DNA of 64,000 bases, taken from the NCBI RefSeq assembly GCF_050624435.1, contig NC_134542.1, positions 112,451,677 to 112,515,676 of the forward strand, written 5' to 3'. Positions 11,391-23,247 of the stretch are shown in pieces. The translations under genes and the position numbers were made by a program. The notes beneath the pieces are model-generated. The model was given only the letters and a program-made list of their open reading frames with translations. It was not told where the DNA came from and did no database searches. Numbering within the stretch: the first letter of the stretch is position 1; the number at the start of each line of letters is the position of its first letter. This stretch comes from Tenrec ecaudatus. Its lineage: Eukaryota > Chordata > Mammalia > Afrosoricida > Tenrecidae.

Positions 11391-14092
11391 GCACCTCAGC
11401 CAGTTGTGGTTCTTTGTCTATTGAGAGAACCCAGAACCCAGAGAATGGTGGTGTTACAAGACATCCTCAGCGAAATCTGTATTGCAAGCATACGCTTTAT
11501 CTCATTTATGCAATATCAGCCCGATTTCCCCTTGATGATCAGGACCAATCACATCAGTTACTGTATTAACTCCCTTCTTTACCCACTGATCCAGAGACAG
11601 AACAAACCCACAGTGGCCAACTTCCAGTTCAATGTGATCAGTGTTGTGTCTCCATGTGACAATTTTCCTCTTTCTGGAACTAAGGCCTCAGGGTCTGCAG
11701 AGCTTAGAGTCACAGAGATAGGAACCAACAATTTTGTGTGAGTCAATGAGGGTCATAGTGACGTATACCACTCCCATTTACACCCCCTGGTTTCTCAACT
11801 AATGAATCTGTCTACTGGGGACACACCACCATATATCAGACACTGATTAAGCAGCAGTTCTCAAACTGTGGATCACCACCCCTTGGGGGTCGAATGACCC
11901 TTTCACAGGAGTCACCCAATTCATAACAGTAGCAAAATTACAGTGATGAAGTAGTAATGAAAATTTTATGGTTGGGGGGGTCACTACAACATGAGGAACT
12001 GTATGAAAGGGTCACGGCACTCAGAAGGTTGAGAACCACTGGATTAGAGCATCTACAAGGGAGCTTCAACGCGTTTGTGGATTCATTATCTTTTAATTAC
12101 ATCTTCCACGAACTTTTCAAAGCCCCCTTGAGCAGTCTCATTGAGAACACTGCCCCAACCCTTCAAGGAATTGCCGCCTAGCTGGTGCCTTCGATATGTT
12201 TTTAGAAGACTAGTCCGTCATTTTATCAAACTAGCTACTTCAGATAAAGAACCTGGAAAACAAGTGAAAGCCATGAGCCTGGGCCCACTGCCACACTTTC
12301 TGTGCTGTGAATTGAGTCCCTGGTTCTGAGATGATGCTGTGTGGGATAGTGGTGAAGGCATTCTGTCAACCCATGAACAAGAGTATTGACACAACTATTG
12401 TGAGTAGGGTTGGCAAACCCATAGCCAGAGTAAGTGCCTATTTTAGTAATGTTTATTTCAGTGTCTATCCCATTAAAAACAAAATGCTTCCCTTTCCATG
12501 ATTACAGTGATCCAAAGATCTCAAGCTACCACCTGCTTGCTGGCTGATCACCCCAAGGAGTAGCGACATCTCATGGGCTAAGTGTGGGTGTCTGCTGCTG
12601 GAAGATCCAGCATTTAGTAGTGACTGTGGTAAAATTGACCTGGTGATTGACAGTTCATGCTGCTGAGCCCATGGCTGCTGAGCCCATGCGTAACCTCCAT
12701 GGCCACTTTGCTTATCAGTCCACTGTTCAGTGACAGAAGGAAATGGGGAAAGAAGATGGATGACTGGTTTTCACAGAACATGTCATCCTATCTGCTTAAT
12801 TGTTACAATCCTCCTTTGCTGAGGTCGCTCTTTGGTGAGCATTGAGATCAGACACATATCTTTACTTCTTTGGTCATTCAAATAGGCCCATACACAGATG
12901 GAACCACACTTCCTTGCCATCCATTTTCCAATCATCTTTCTTTCAAGCGATAGACTGTGCAGTCAAACTACTGGCCACAGCCCATACATCTGTATACAAG
13001 TGCACATCCGGCCATTTCTGCTTTTAACTAGACTGAACAACCATGTGCTCTGGTTGGAGTCTGCCATTTGGGAGGATTTTCTTCTTCCCAATCCTTTAGG
13101 GAGATCGCAGACAGGGACAGGAATGCTGCTGCTGTCTATTTTTGAGTGGTGCTACTTATCATGTAGGATCATCTGGAAGCTAGGAAGAAGTTTTGTTGGT
13201 TTTCTCTCCCTTGGTTAAAGATTGTAAGGGACTCTCCACAAGACGGTCGGTGCACACTGGGAGAGGGAAGATATTGTGACAGGAGTCACCATGGGCATTT
13301 GGTCCACACCTTGTGCAATTGATTTGTGTGTTCAGGTCCTGCTCACGGCTGATCTCACAGACGCAACACAGCCATTAGATGGGGTGCTGATGTTTATGTC
13401 CAACTCAGGACTCTGTGCCAGACAAATCTCAACTCCAGATAGACAGTTTGGGCCGCTTCATGAATTGGTGGGCCCTGCTTTTATGTTCATTCTCTGTTAA
13501 AGCCAATCCACAAAGCTGTTTCTCTGAGGAAAGTAGTTCTCTACATAACAGGGAGGGCTTTGCTCCCCAATCCCAGGAGTTTGCAGTGTGTTCACCAGTA
13601 GAGGGGCCTTCCAAAGACTGCAAACAGCAACTCCACGTGCTGCTAAAGCTGCAAGCACCATGGGGGCAGCTTGACCGTAGGGCTCAAGTGTAACAGCTTG
13701 CTTAGCAGCCTGAAGCTATTGCAGAGCCTGCTCTTGTCCTGGTCCCCACTCAAAGCTAGCCACTTTTTGATCGTTTGATAAATAAGCAAGAGTAGTACAT
13801 TCAATTAAGTGATATGTTGCCTTTAAAATCTAATGATGCACATTAGATGTTGTACCTTCTTTCTAGTTGTTGGTGGCACCAGATGTAATAACTCATTTTT
13901 CACTATTAAAGGGATGCCTTGACATGCTCCCCATCATTGGACCCCCTAGGACATTTGCTAAGGTGAAAGGCAATTGAATAATTTATTTAGTTTTTAGACA
14001 ATGCAATTTTTGTCTGGGATAATTCCCTACCACTAGCCCACAGATGTCTTACTAATAAGATTAGAGGCATTAATAATTTTTCCTTACAAGGT
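11391..14092 (-). pseudogene. ERVL-type endogenous retrovirus pol remnant (RT, RNase H, integrase)
   Basis: On the minus strand (reading from 14,092 downward) the decayed translation follows ERVL pol order: a reverse-transcriptase/connection region (about 14,090-13,300), an RNase H-like region (about 13,060-12,790), then integrase with its core region near 12,330-12,290 and C-terminal part near 12,230-12,060, followed by the 3' internal region (about 11,830-11,391). Stops and frameshifts break every frame and no ORF exceeds ~75 codons, so it is long dead. It encoded replication enzymes of a class III retrovirus-like element; no envelope gene is seen. A hAT element (11,852-12,041) and a SINE (14,093-14,225) interrupt it. 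The 5' LTR was not identified. Confidence 0.72.
11852..12041. mobile_element. hAT MITE, SPIN/URR1/OC1-like, copy 1
   Basis: 190 bp bounded by inverted ends CAGCAGTTCTCAAAC… and …GTTGAGAACCACTG. Internal blocks such as 'ataaaattttcattactact', read on the complement, match copy 2 at 23,248-23,442 over the whole length. Flanking octamers are TGATTAAG and GATTAGAG, an imperfect TSD. It is non-autonomous with no transposase and inserted into ERVL pol, so it is younger than that element. Confidence 0.85.
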
Positions 14093-14225
14093 TAGCAGTT
14101 CAAAACTACCGGCTATTCCATGGAAAGATGATGAGGCTTTATATTTATTTACATCGTTACCGTCTCAGAAATCTACAGGGCAGTTCTACCTTGTCCCTAT
14201 AGTGGGATAAGTGATGTTACGTCGA
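14093..14225 (+). mobile_element. AfroSINE (type 1), 5'-truncated
   Basis: Contains the post-head block 'aaggttagcagttcaaaact', the 'gtctcagaaatctacagggc' block and the decayed gtcactatgagtc-type tail. It ends just before the solo LTR at 14,233. Confidence 0.75.
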
Positions 14226-14232
14226 AGGGTTG

Positions 14233-14808
14233 TGTATTAGTCTGGTTCGACTAGAGAAACAAATCCCTAGACACACTCATATATGTATAAGAAAGAGTTT
14301 TATATACAAGAGCAGTTTAATATTGAGAAAACATTCTGACCCAGACCAGATCAAGTCCATAAGTCCGATATTAGCCCATATGTCCGATACCAATCTATAA
14401 AGTCCTCTTCAGACTCACACAACACATGCAATGATGCTGCATGCAAGAAGATCACAGTCAGTGGTTGTATTTGTGGATGTACTTGTAGATCACAGCTTGT
14501 GGATGCAGGGTTAGTAGAAGCATCTCAGTGCTGGCAGGGGTCTCCACGTGGCTCCTCCAGTTCCCATGGCACAGGGTCTATCAGTGCAGTGCCATGTATC
14601 TTGTCAGTAGAGTGTCTCTCAGGAAGTGAGTAGAGAGAGAGAGTGTATCTCCCGCCACCAAGGAGAAAATACAGGGATTCCCAGAGTCCTCAGGAGAAGG
14701 CCATACCCACACAGAGGCCTCATTGGCTATATCCTGATTGACAGACCATACTCCACCCCTTTCTCTCATAACCCTCTCAAATTGACACCAGATTATATAA
14801 TTAGCACA
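14233..14808 (-). mobile_element. Solo ERVL-like LTR
   Basis: Starts TGTATTAGTCTGGTTCGACT and ends TTAGCACA. 5-mers GGTTG (14,228-14,232) and GATTG (14,809-14,813) look like a TSD with one change. It has the same family structure as 10,834-11,390, and its separate TSD shows it is not that LTR's proviral partner. 576 bp. Confidence 0.82.
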
Positions 14809-15794
14809 GATTGCAATCAATGGCATGACACAAAATGGGTATGAATTGTTGATGGAAAACTGATCTGCTCTGTACACTTTACTCAAGGAGCAACAAATTA
14901 TTAAAGGGTCTACTATTAAAAAATAAATACACTGAAATCTAAACCCTGTGCCATGGCCATGATGACCTTGTTTGAGTCACGGCTTGCCTACTCCTCTGAT
15001 CAAATCTCTAGAGCTTTTGTTCCAGAGAGTGATATTATTTCTGACCCATAAACAATGTCAAACTGAGAAAATGTATCTTTTAAACATTAGTGAAGAGTAT
15101 TTTCCATATCACGACTTTCAAACGACAATGAGGCTTTCTTACAGACTGTCTTGTGATGTCATCCAAACTCCTTGAGACTGTCTGTGGAAATACCACTTCC
15201 TTCTTCTTGGTGTTCCTTAGCTCAAGTATTATTGCTTGGAGAATGATGAGGTTCTTTGGAGCAAGGGTAGTATTCTGGTATAAACCCCGCCACTCCCATC
15301 TGAAAATGTTGAGATTTACCAGATTAATTTTTATTTATACCTTCCTGTTCTATCCATCAAGGGACCCAGGAACCACAAGCAAGTTTCTTACCATTTTGCA
15401 CAAGCATGTGCTACCACATTGATGTATATAGCAATTTCATTTTTTGTTACTCTGATTATAATTCTTGACGCTAGAATTTTATCCCATAGCCAAATGTATT
15501 CACCGCGATATGTAGGAATTCTATAATGTACACTTCAATTCCAGTGAACATGCATTGGTGTGATAATGTGAACAATTGCCAACAATACCTCCTATGCTTA
15601 TCTACTGTTTATTAAGAGGCATGAGTTCTCACCCACACATGTTCTACAAATCCTTTGTTTTAATTATAAAATTGTTATTGTGAGGACACTCTTTAATCAT
15701 CTCCATCTAGCTTGGGAATTTTACAGAACCCAATTATAGAGTTAATGCCTGTGGCCTGGTTTATAATAATAAGGTTTAAATCAGTCACTGTTCC
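14809..15794. other. No recognised feature
   Basis: Unique-looking AT-rich sequence. It could still hold decayed ERVL, but I see nothing assignable. The ORF at 15,153-15,422 has no motif. Confidence 0.4.
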
Positions 15795-15965
15795 AGAAGA
15801 GAAGCAGCATGATGTGGTAGATCAAGGCTCTCTACAAGAGGCAGGTGTCCTGGATTCTCATGCCCTCTCATTTGCAGTAAGACCTCAGCACTGAACTTCA
15901 CCATAAAATGAGGACATGGGCATAATAACATCTTGTTGGTCAGAACGCAAGGTAACTTCCTAAGG
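15795..15965 (+). repeat. MIR SINE fragment
   Basis: MIR-like order: 'agcatgatgtggtagatcaa' in place of the tRNA head, 'gtcctggattc', 'gacctcagcactgaacttca' and 'ataaaatgagga'. Very diverged. Confidence 0.5.
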
Positions 15966-16015
15966 TCTTCCAATCACTGAAATCATTGGACTTAGAGTTA
16001 GGATCATAGTTAGTT

Positions 16016-16120
16016 TCAAAGTTGATTGTGGTAGCAACTGTACAATTATGATGGATGTGACTGAATTATGGAATGGTGTGATGGCTAGAGCCTCTCCTAA
16101 TAAAATGGTTTTGCAAAAAT
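16016..16120 (+). mobile_element. L1 3' terminus, short old fragment
   Basis: 'ttgattgtggtagcaactgt … cctaataaaatggtttt' matches the last 100 bp of the L1 at 1,127-1,862. Strong 5' truncation. Confidence 0.75.
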
Positions 16121-17540
16121 AATTAGGATCCTATTTAGAGTCGAAAGTTGCAGAATTTGCTGGAAGCTCTTGTGTGGGGTTCTATTCATCTAAAAACATA
16201 CAAATTCCATACAATAGAGAAAAAAATTACTTATCCTTTAAAAAGAATAACAAAAGTCCCCTCCCCCAAACTACCAAGGGATGTTTAATTTTGTTTTTGT
16301 TTCATTAAATCTAGATCTCTAGGAAATAAGAGGGGGCTTTATATAGATTGTGGAGGAAATCCATTATATCTGAATTCATTTATTCATTATATTTTAATTC
16401 ATTTTTTTTCAAAATTTCATTTTTATATAGATTGTGGAGGAAATCCATTATATTTTAATTCACTTTTGTAGCCACCCACAAACACACACCCCACCCCACC
16501 TCAAGCCCCATAAAGAGAAGTCACTGAATAATGCTTTAGGAATCAGGACAGCCTTCATAAGGAGAGGCTTCATACTTTCCCTTACAAATTTAATAGAGGG
16601 ACGGGCAAGGACTCATTTAGTTTTTTCCAGATCTAGGTTGTTGTACTTGTGGGCCAAGAGAAACTGGTGAGAGGGAATTCCTGAAGAGCACCACTAGACC
16701 TTAAGTGCGTTTCTGCTCTTTTCTAGCCATCTCTCACCAAAGCGGAGAAGGGCAGCATGTTCAGATTTTAAAAAGTAAGCAGGTGGCTCCAATACTCACC
16801 ATCCGTCTGGTCAGTTGGGATGGGAGAAAAAGAGAAAACCCAAACAAAACACCTCCTCAGCCAGTTCACTACAAGCACAGTTGTTTGCAATCTCTTTTTA
16901 TTTAGGCTTTTCTCGGTGGCTTCTCTAGACATCTGCATTTATTCCCCTACAAGTTTTTTTTTTGCCTTTCGCAAAAGATAATGAAAGGTGGGTAATGAAA
17001 GACTTTCCAGACTCTACAGGAAACAGCAAGTGCAGATTATTTGTGTCCTGACTTTGATCATGCATTCCATGACTCTGCAGCCTGCTTCACAAGCTATTCC
17101 TGAGATCAAAACCCAGAACGATTATCTACCTGAGTAAATGTGCAGGAGTTGCTTGTCAGCCAGCTGTTCAGGAGCATAGTTCTTGGAAAGGTGTAGCAGA
17201 GAACGCTTATAACCCTCATTCATCAAAGTCTCCTCTTCCTCACTGACGAGGGGTACTTGAACTCTCAGTGTCTATAACAGCTTGAAAAAAAAACAAGCCA
17301 CTTGTTTCTCTTTCATGCCGCTACAGACGGGACTCTTCGTTTTTAATGGTTTCACTTTCCCTACTTTTGCCATCCGCCATTCCATCCAATTGGAGGCAGC
17401 AATGTCCTTCTTATGCGAAACCAGGCTGACTCCAGTTCATGAGCAAAGCCTGGAGGAAATATTATTTTGTCTGCATCACCTACAGAGGGATTCTAGAAGG
17501 TATCCTTTATTTGTAATAGTGCGATTGGAGATTAACCTTT
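16121..17540. other. No recognised feature apart from a local duplication
   Basis: Unique-looking. It holds a direct duplication of TATAGATTGTGGAGGAAATC at about 16,340 and 16,425 (period about 85 bp). The rest, including the 66- and 78-codon ORFs, shows no domain. Confidence 0.4.
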
Positions 17541-17673
17541 TTTCTCCTCCTCCTCCTCTTTCTCCTTCTCCTTCTCCTTCTCCTCCTCTTCCTCCTCCTC
17601 CTCCTCCTCCTCCTCCTCCTCCTCCTCCTCCTCCTCCTCCTCCTCCTCCTCCTCCTTCTTCTTCTTCTTCTTT
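17541..17673 (+). repeat. (TCC)n / TTC polypyrimidine tract
   Basis: About 130 bp of nearly pure pyrimidine on the plus strand: CTT/TCC mix, then an uninterrupted (CTC)n core (about 17,595-17,655), then TTC repeats. Long polyproline (plus) and polyglycine (minus) frames across it are repeat translations, not a gene. Confidence 0.95.
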
Positions 17674-18084
17674 TGCAGTTTCCTTCCCCTCATTGGCCAT
17701 ATTAAATCAGACTACGGATCTTCTCTGCTTTCTTTGCTGGGTTGGAGACATTCTCTGAGATCTCATTCCATTACTGTGATTCCAAATCCCTGCCTGGCGC
17801 ACACTGAACCTTTTCTCTGTGGCCACTAACACCTGGCAAGAGGCTTCCAGAGATGCGTGTCACAATAAACTTTGGAAGGATGCCTGGTCCTCTTCCCTGC
17901 CAAAATGTTGGGTATCTTCAATTGTGTAGCCGTGAGGCTGCCATGCCCTTTGGCTTTTTGGACATCTGAATTCCTAAGTAGTCCCTAGGGGCTAGGATCC
18001 ACAATTCTTTCTGTAGTTGTTGTTTACTCTTTCATTTTAGTGAAGTATGTTCTTTTCAAGTTGTCTGAGAAAGGGTGTGTGGGA
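17674..18084. other. No recognised feature
   Basis: Unique-looking sequence between the TCC tract and the LTR. Confidence 0.4.
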
Positions 18085-18455
18085 GTTTGTCGCCCTGGGC
18101 TCAGCCAAAGGAAGAGAATCAACAGTAAATATATGCTAAGGGATTTATTTCAAGGGATTGGCTTACATGACTGTGGGAACTGGCCACGTTCACAAAGCAA
18201 GCTGTCAAGAAGAAGCTGAAGTTGCAGCCCACATGGGGAACTGAATTTCCCCCCTCCCAGGAAACCTTGGTTCTGCTTTTAATGCATTTCCACTGATTGA
18301 ATCAGTCTCACCCCAATTATCCAGGATAATCTCTTTTACTTAGAACCAACTGATTGTAGATTCTAACCTTATCCACACAATACCTTACGGCAACACTGTG
18401 ATTAGTATTTGTTTGAAAATCCTAATTTGACACATGAAACTGACCATCCTACACA
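18085..18455 (-). mobile_element. Old ERVL LTR (MLT2-like)
   Basis: Plus-strand order 'aagagaatcaacagtaaata … gggatttatttcaagggatt … gattgaatcagtctcacccc … tctaaccttatccacacaat … catgaaactgaccatcctac' matches the general MLT2 layout read in antisense. It is a different and older family than the other LTRs in this window. No clear TSD. Confidence 0.65.
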
Positions 18456-19774
18456 GAGGAAATAACCCTTGTGTGGTGTGCGTGTACCCTTGTCTTGTCT
18501 TAATCATTTTATGTCCGTCCAAGTAATTGATCGTTTGACTGAATTGAGAATTCTAACCTTGAACTACCCTTGTCTCACAAGTGTGAAGCCGTTGTTCAGT
18601 TCTCGTCTGGTAGAGTTGCTGTGGAGAAGGCTGATGGCTGTTTGATTTCTGGTTCTTGGTCAGACATTGACTTTTCTGGTTGGGTTTTGGAACTTAAGGA
18701 AGCAGTGCTGCGTGTGTATAACTCTGCTTTCTCTCTCGAGATCCTAGGAAGTTGTGTGGAGGTTATCAGGGACGTGTGGTGAGCCACTATTACCTCTCCA
18801 GCGAGAGTCCACCTCAAGTCACTTAAGACATTGTCTCACTGCTCAGGGTTGAGTCTCAACGTGGTGATAAATAAACATCGAGGAGTTTTTGCTTTTGGTT
18901 CCATTTTAAGTAGTCTCAGTGTGAATTAATATCCTTTTGCAAGCATATCCCATTTTTTCCTTCAGATATTAAATGGATTTAATTACATCATTTTTCTTAT
19001 TTACATTTTACTATAGAGTGGATTTGAGTTTTTCTCAGGAGGAAGAATTCTTGAATATGAAACTTCTACAGGAGGACACTTTTACAGATTGTGTTTTAAG
19101 TTTCATTGGTTTCAAGTTCATGCTAGCTCCTTCCTTCTGTTCTTGCCATAGTGTCTGAGTTTCTAAGTGCAACCATCCAGATACATAGAAGCCATATAGT
19201 CAAATGTCTGCTATGTATGACCCTTCTGAAAACCTGGAAACCCTGTTCTTTAATCACTAGAAAGCAAATGACAAAGTTTAGCATCCAGTTTCCTAAGATG
19301 ATGACAAATTATGTCCTAAATAGCATGGGAAAATACATTCAGTTTCTTCCACATTAGCAATGATTTTCAATTCATAGCTTTACACAATTGGCTTTAGATA
19401 TGCGAGCATCCCCTTCCCACATCCTTATCTATCGCTGCAGCCTTTAACCAAGTCCCTAAGACATATGGTTCTGTATTTCTTGGAAGGCTTACAGCAATTC
19501 ATTACCACATTCAAAATCCCTCGAGTCCAGCTACGATGCTGGGTAATGACGCCAATGTGGAGAAGAGTCGATCTGTTTATGAATGTGCTTCTCCAACAAT
19601 TTCTAACCCAACTCGAATGATGGGCGAAATATCCACTTTTATCTTTTCAAAGCAACAATCAATGTGATTATTTCGCTTTTATGATTATAGGGATAAAAGT
19701 CAGTTACGCTTAGAGCATAATGCTATATTGAATAGCAAATATTGGCAGTGTGTGAGTTGTAGTCAGCATTTAAC
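18456..19774. other. No recognised feature
   Basis: Unique-looking. Short ORFs (18,570-18,782; 18,973-19,158; 19,151-19,357) have no motifs I recognise. Confidence 0.4.
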
Positions 19775-20015
19775 CTTTGAGGAAGAATTGATATCTTTGA
19801 ATTATGGTGTTCACAAGGAATATTAAATATACGAGTCCCACAAGCTTTCAGAAGAATGAACAAATATATCTTGGAAGTACAGCTAAGAGTGCTCCTTGAA
19901 ACCGAGAATGATGGAACTGCATCTCATGGACATTGGACATGTCACCAAGAGTGAGCAGTCCCAGGAGAAGGACATCATGCTTAGTAAAATAAAGTATCAA
20001 TGGAAATGATAATAA
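19775..20015 (+). pseudogene. RTE (BovB-like) LINE 3' coding remnant
   Basis: The blocks 'tttgaattatggtgttcaca', 'aatattaaatatacgagtcc' and 'ggagaaggacatcatgctta' are in the same order as 62,380-62,560. Together they are the C-terminal end of an RTE-clade ORF2, after the RT domain. All frames are broken. Such elements are the presumed mobilisers of the SINEs here. Confidence 0.75.
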
Positions 20016-20037
20016 CTCTTGAGATAGTTAGATTGTA

Positions 20038-20607
20038 TGTTAACTGACTGGACCGGGATACTTAGTAGTTTGGTCCTAAGGCTTCCCCCGTCAGGTGACC
20101 TAACGTAAGGTAAACAGCTCCAGGTCACACTCTGATGATGTCTCCGTGGAGGTGTGGTCAACTTCCTGTCTATAAATAAACAGTGTGGAGAACTCCCGTA
20201 ATCATTTTCTTTCTCCTGGCGTGTGTGGATCTTGCATCTGTTGCATCAACCTCAAGTACTTTGGACGTGTATGAGCCAACAGCCTGCCTTGCTGTATGCC
20301 AAACCTAGGAGCTGTCAGTAGCTATACCATTTTCTCTGTCGATCGGACTCTATGTCCACTAGCTATGGTCTTCCTTCATTGTCTTCCTGTCCTCTGCTCC
20401 ATCTTCCAATTTCCTGGCTTTCTAGCCCCAGCAGCCACGTGGGTCCGCAAAAGTTCCAGCTTGACATCTGCTATGTGGACTTGAACCAAGGTGGACCTGG
20501 TCATTTCTCCAAATGTGTAAGTCAAGGAGAGAGGATATAAACTTCTCTCTTTATATGTAAGTATAAGTTTCACTAATTTTGTTTGTCTAGAGAACCAACT
20601 TAACACA
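20038..20607 (+). mobile_element. ERVL-like LTR, plus strand
   Basis: Starts TGTTAACTGACTGG and ends AGAACCAACTTAACACA. The final 20 bp are the complement of the start of the minus-strand LTRs. A TATAAATAAA string near 20,170 fits the sense orientation. No TSD found. Confidence 0.7.
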
Positions 20608-21539
20608 ACTCTTAAAGAGTTGTGGATTGACGTTAGTGACTCAAACCATGGGCTCAAGCACGGCTGTGAGGTTGGTGAAAGATTAAGTAATGTTTCAATT
20701 TGTTATAAGTAGGGTTGAACTTAACTCAATGGTATCTCACAAGAAGAAGCATTTAAGCAAATTTTTACACCAAAGGAAATGACTTGTCAACATTACTGTC
20801 AAGGAACAATTAGATAAATCAAAGTGAAATATTCAATTAATCAATATTTGAATTAGTTTATGTTACATTAATTTTATGCAATTGCATCTATTTTACAAGC
20901 AATGTTAGGTGAAATTTCAATAATAGCATAAAGATAACGTTGTTCGGGCTTTAGCTATGAGATGCATAGAGAAATGATTTCAGTTCTCTCCAGGCTCAGA
21001 GATTTTGTACAAAGGTAAAATCCCAGAATGCTGTAGAATATGCTTAGAAAACCATACATCTATAATATATGTATGAGTATTTTGGGCATTGGCTTAGATA
21101 TTGGCTATTTTTGCCATCTAAGAAGTAAGGACCATTCCATAGACCAGCTTTTTGGATAACTCACTGTACATAGATTTAAACATTATGAGGAAAGAAATCC
21201 CATGGTAAATGAAATCTCTGAGCTTGGAGAGAAACTGAATTTTTTTTTTCAAATCTTACGTAAGCAGTTTATACCTCACAAAATAAAAACTAACCAAGCA
21301 AACAAAAACAGAACAACCCCCCACCCGCCAAAACCAAAAAAAGTTCATGCATAAATGAATGTAATCAAAAGCATATATTAAAATGAATAGAGCATATATG
21401 TATGACCTTGTTTGATTTCGACATACTAAGTAGAGCTAATCTCGAAAAGTTTGTAGGTAGAAAATCTAAGGTTAACAAACACTATTTAAGTACCCATTTT
21501 TGCATGAGGCCAAGATGTCCAAATGCTTTCGTTCATCAA
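20608..21539. other. No recognised feature
   Basis: AT-rich and unique-looking, with an A/C-rich low-complexity stretch at about 21,283-21,340. Confidence 0.4.
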
Positions 21540-21722
21540 CCAAATCAGAAACTCACTGTCATCGAGTCAATACTGACGCATCGTGACCCCTTGGGGGTTT
21601 CTGAGACTGTAACTCTTTACCTGATTACAAAACCCAGTGTTTCTGCCTCAAAGCTGCTGGTGGTTCTGAACTGCCCACCAGGCAGATCACAGCCCAACTT
21701 GTAACCACTACTGTCAAGCCCA
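21540..21722 (-). mobile_element. AfroSINE (type 1), minus strand
   Basis: Begins with the tail complement ('actcactgtcatcgagtcaa'), passes 'ctgagactgtaactctttac', and ends with the head complement ('cagcccaacttgtaaccact'). Confidence 0.82.
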
Positions 21723-21817
21723 TTGTTGTACGCGCCAAGACATTGACACAGCCCTTTTGCTTTCTGTAAATGCGAATAAAATGGATACGCTCAAGGAACT
21801 TAAGGCACTATATGAGG

Positions 21818-22353
21818 TGAGGTAGTTAGTTTATTGTGCCAACCTGGCCGATAAACACATGTGGGATTAATTGAAGGGCGGAGAGATAAATGGCTTTGTG
21901 AGCCTCGCCTTGCTTGTCTCTTGCTCTTTGATCATTGGACCAGTGTGAGGCTTCCTTGCTTGTTCTGTGCCTCAATTTGCAAGCTACACTACCTATGGGG
22001 CACCTAACCCATGGACTGTGTCACTGCAATTTGAGGATCTTTCAAGACCTGCTTCACCACACCATTGGAATTCATATCTCTTAGGCTGGGGACTGTCAGA
22101 CCCTGTCATCTGGCTGACTGTTGGTGACCTGCCTTGCTGTTTGCTGCCTGTGCCTGGATAGCCTGAATTGCTCTACAGAGGACTACCCGGCGGCCCTCAA
22201 GACTTGAAGGACTGCCAGTGTCTCACAACTGCCTCACGGGAGTGAGTTGCACTGAGCCATTTATACTGCTTTATAATTTAATTAGCTGTTTATTTCTTAT
22301 GTTATCTATCTACCTATCTGTATATATATAGAGAGAGAACTGTGTCTAACACA
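21818..22353 (+). mobile_element. Solo ERVL-like LTR, perfect TSD TGAGG
   Basis: Starts TGAGGTAGTTAGTTTATTGT, like the LTR at 40,173, and ends GTGTCTAACACA. A perfect 5-bp TSD TGAGG flanks it (21,813-21,817; 22,354-22,358). TATC/TA repeats near 22,300-22,340 lie in its 3' part. 536 bp. Confidence 0.85.
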
Positions 22354-22407
22354 TGAGGGTAATACTACATGCAGTTATGTGATAATACTATAATATAAAA
22401 ATTAAAG

Positions 22408-22860
22408 ATCCAGCTAGACCAGAGGTTGTACTCTGGTATAGATAAGAGATGAAAACACAGGGAATCCAGGACAGATGAACCCCAAAGGACCAGTGGTAAG
22501 AGTAACAATACCAGGAGGGTGGAGGGAGGATAAGGTGCAAAGGGGGAACCGATCACAATGATCTACATGTAACCCCCTCCCTGAGGTATGGGCAAAAGAA
22601 AAGTGGGTGAAGGGAGACATTGGACAGTGTAAGACATGACAAAATAATACAAATTTATAAATTATCAATGGTTCATGAGGGAGGTGGGGAGTGGGGAGGA
22701 AGGGGAAAAATGAGGAGCTGATACCAAGGGCTCAAGTAGAAAGCAAATGTTTTGAGAATGATGATGGCAACAAATGTACAAATGTGCTTGACACATGGAT
22801 GCATGTATGGATTGTGATAAGAGTTGTATGAGCCCCCAATAAAGTGATTTTTTTAAGTTT
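22408..22860 (+). mobile_element. L1 3' terminus
   Basis: Starts at the 'gctagaccagaggttgtact' block and ends CCCAATAAAGTGATTTTTTT. It contains the 3'-terminal purine tract (about 22,677-22,716). The usual AATAAAA signal reads AATAAAG. Confidence 0.88.
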
Positions 22861-22865
22861 AAAAA

Positions 22866-23058
22866 TCCACTGAGCTGATTCTGACTCATAGCAACCCCAT
22901 AGAACAGGCTTACACAGCCCCTCTGGGTCCCCCAGCCTGCAAACCTTTAGAGGCACACAAAGCTTCCTCTCTCGTGTGGAGCGGCTGGTGCTTTCAAATT
23001 CCTGACCTGTGGTTAGCAGTCAAGCGTGTAAACCACACACTATGCCAATGGGGGTCCT
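22866..23058 (-). mobile_element. AfroSINE (type 1), minus strand
   Basis: 'ccactgagctgattctgact' (tail complement) through 'agcggctggtgctttcaaat' to the head complement ending near 'aaccacacactatgcc'. It directly follows the L1 A-tail, a plausible landing site. Confidence 0.85.
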
Positions 23059-23247
23059 ATTAAAATATAACATGGCTATCTATTATTATTGTATGCCCTA
23101 AGCCTGGAAGTCTGTAGGAAATATTATATGGTCTATCAGAAGCACAACTTTTCAGTCACTAGAATATTGTAGGGTGTGAAGATTGCATACATTGCCCGTA
23201 TCATATAACACTAGTTTCTGCATATAATTGCTAATGAATCTCTACAG

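Noticed and set aside
10834..14808. Complete ERVL provirus bounded by the LTRs at 10,834 and 14,233
   Set aside because: Each LTR has its own TSD (GCACC; GGTTG/GATTG), and a SINE separates the right one from pol, so they are later solo LTRs.
17282..17758. 158-codon proline-rich ORF, possible protein
   Set aside because: The proline run is a translation of the (TCC)n tract; the rest has no domain and the reverse strand gives an equally long polyglycine frame.
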